Positions 5,286-6,475 of a stretch of DNA of 6,475 nt are shown here, piece after piece; positions within the stretch are counted from its first letter, which is position 1; the number at the start of each line of letters is the position of its first letter. Source of the DNA: Anaerolineaceae bacterium. Lineage in GTDB: Bacteria; Chloroflexota; Anaerolineae; JAAYZQ01. The stretch lies in NCBI GenBank assembly GCA_012514775.1, contig JAAYZQ010000163.1, positions 1 to 6,475 on the forward strand, written 5' to 3'. Both the position numbers and the translations under genes were made by a program. The notes below the pieces were generated by a model that was not told where the DNA came from, searched no databases, and saw nothing but the letters and a program-made list of their open reading frames with translations.

Positions 5286-6475
5286 ATGAAAGTCAAGATG
5301 ATCCTGCCGGCCCTGACCGAGGCCTGGAGCCCCGATTGGCGGCCCATCAAGTACGCTCTTTTCCCGCCGCTGGGGTTGGCCACCCTGGCGGGCTACCTGG
5401 CGGATGACGACGAGGTGAGCATCCACGACGAGCACGTCGAGGGGCCGGCCAGGCTCGAGGTGCGGGGTGGGCGGGACGAGCCGGACCTGGTGGCCATCCA
5501 GGCCTACATCACGTCGGCCTTCCGCGCATACGAGCTGGCCGACGCCTACCGGGCCAGGGGCGTGCACGTAGCGCTGGGCGGGCTGCACGTCACCTCGCTG
5601 CCGGAAGAGGCCGCCCGCCACGCCGACACGATCTTTCTGGGGCCGGCGGAGGAGGCCTGGCCCCGGTTTCTGGCCGACTTTCGGGCAGGCCGGCCGGGCA
5701 AGGTCTACCGTTCCCGCCAGCGCACGCTGGAGGGTCTGCCCCCGGTCCGCCGCGACCTGATCAAGCGGCACCTCTACCTGGTGCCCAACTCCCTGGTTGT
5801 CTCGCGAGGCTGCCCCCACGCCTGCGACTTTTGCTACAAGGAGGCCTTCTTCCAGGGTGGCCGCTCCTTCTACACCCAGGCGGTCGACGCCGCGCTGGCC
5901 GAGATCGAGCGGCTGCCGGGCCGCCACCTTTACTTCCTGGACGACCACCTCTTTGGCGATGCGCGCTTTGCCGCGGCGCTCTTTGACGGGATGGCGGGCA
6001 TGGGGCGGCTGTGGCAGGCGGCAGGCACGGTGCAGGCTGTGCTGCGGCCGGGCCTGCTGGAGAAGGCGGTGAACTGCGGGCTGCGCAGCCTCTTTGTCGG
6101 CTTCGAGACGCTCGAGCCCGGCAATCTGCGCTCTCAGCACAAGGGACACAACCTCGGCCAGGACTACCGGGCGGCCGTTCGTCGCCTGCACGGCCTGGGC
6201 GTCATGGTCAACGCCAGCCTGGTCTTTGGCATGGACGGCGACGACGAGACGGTCTTTGATCGGACCGTGGAATGGGCCATCGAGCTGGGCATCGAGACGG
6301 CCACCTTCCATATCCTGACGCCCTACCCGGGCACCGCCCTCCACGGGCGGCTGGCAGCCGCGGGGCGCATCACCACGAGCGACTGGGACCTGTACGACAC
6401 CCGCCACGCTGTCTTTCGCCCGGCGAAGATGACGGCGGGGGCGCTGGAGGAGGGATATCGGCGCGCCTACCACGA
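5286..6475 (+). CDS. B12-binding-type radical SAM protein, 3' end cut by the window edge
   Basis: Radical S-adenosylmethionine enzyme of the cobalamin-binding class (COG1032-like). 396 full codons are visible and the C-terminus lies beyond the window. Residues 1-135 form a Rossmann-like B12-binding-type domain: MKVKMILPAL, the FPPLGLATLAGYL motif (26-38) typical of this class, PDLVAIQAYITSA (66-78) and VALGGLHVTSLPEE (95-108). The SAM core carries the 4Fe-4S ligands C176, C180 and C183 in RGCPHACDFC (CxxxCxxC). Later barrel elements include HLYFLDDHLFG (214-224), SLFVGFETLEPGNL (268-281), VNASLVFGMDGDDETVFDRT (308-327) and TFHILTPYPGT (340-350). Members of this class methylate unactivated carbons or rearrange lipids, hopanoids and tetrapyrroles, but nothing here identifies the substrate. 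It is divergent from the membrane protein operon. The MKVKM start fits the family opening and has its own ribosome site. Family is firm; function is open. Confidence 0.94.
   Translation, partial: MKVKMILPALTEAWSPDWRPIKYALFPPLGLATLAGYLADDDEVSIHDEHVEGPARLEVRGGRDEPDLVAIQAYITSAFRAYELADAYRARGVHVALGGLHVTSLPEEAARHADTIFLGPAEEAWPRFLADFRAGRPGKVYRSRQRTLEGLPPVRRDLIKRHLYLVPNSLVVSRGCPHACDFCYKEAFFQGGRSFYTQAVDAALAEIERLPGRHLYFLDDHLFGDARFAAALFDGMAGMGRLWQAAGTVQAVLRPGLLEKAVNCGLRSLFVGFETLEPGNLRSQHKGHNLGQDYRAAVRRLHGLGVMVNASLVFGMDGDDETVFDRTVEWAIELGIETATFHILTPYPGTALHGRLAAAGRITTSDWDLYDTRHAVFRPAKMTAGALEEGYRRAYH

Noticed and set aside
5010..6473. Long minus-strand open frame (487 codons) opposite the radical SAM gene
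   Set aside because: It is the reverse complement of a gene with clear catalytic motifs, has shadow-type composition and would run through the divergent promoter region.
1..6475. CRISPR arrays, tRNA or rRNA genes, insertion sequence ends, riboswitch-like leaders
   Set aside because: No regularly spaced repeats, cloverleaf pattern, transposase or terminal inverted repeats were seen. The only intergenic stretches (58, 12 and 184 bases) are accounted for by promoters and ribosome sites.

Overview
The window is gene-dense, GC-rich bacterial DNA with almost no spare intergenic space. It holds five protein genes, two of them cut by the window edges, in three transcription units. No RNA gene, CRISPR array, insertion sequence or other mobile element was seen. 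The GC content and the style of the proteins (a polytopic-membrane/GAF histidine kinase with an HDE box, an unusual LuxR-type response regulator, a cobalamin-type radical SAM protein starting MKVKM) suggest a Chloroflexota bacterium, perhaps Anaerolineae-like. This is inference from memory of similar proteins, not a search.

Layout from right to left on the minus strand: a probable three-gene operon runs from a GTG start at 5101 to 847. It encodes a polytopic membrane protein of about ten or eleven segments with a DUF4153-like C-terminal half (5101-3797), a NarL/LuxR-type response regulator (3784-3020) and a membrane-anchored histidine kinase (3030-847). The first gap is 12 bases. The second junction is an 11-base overlap, so the regulator and kinase are probably translationally coupled. 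A strong sigma70-like promoter (TTGACA, 17 bases, TTTACT) lies just upstream of the operon, with a 10-base-period direct repeat between its -10 box and the start codon. Next comes an aldo/keto reductase (788 to beyond base 1) with its own promoter, whose -35 box overlaps the kinase stop codon.

On the plus strand, a B12-binding-type radical SAM protein starts at 5286 and runs off the right edge. It is divergent from the operon across a 184-base intergenic region and has an extended -10 promoter.

A plausible working model is that the kinase, regulator and membrane protein form one signalling unit. The kinase senses something at or in the membrane and the regulator may control its own operon and possibly the divergent radical SAM gene. 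The membrane protein would be the sensor partner or the effector. The signal and targets cannot be read from the sequence. The aldo/keto reductase appears to be an independent unit. I see no clearly novel defence or mobile system here; the most interesting object is the membrane protein/two-component operon and its promoter.
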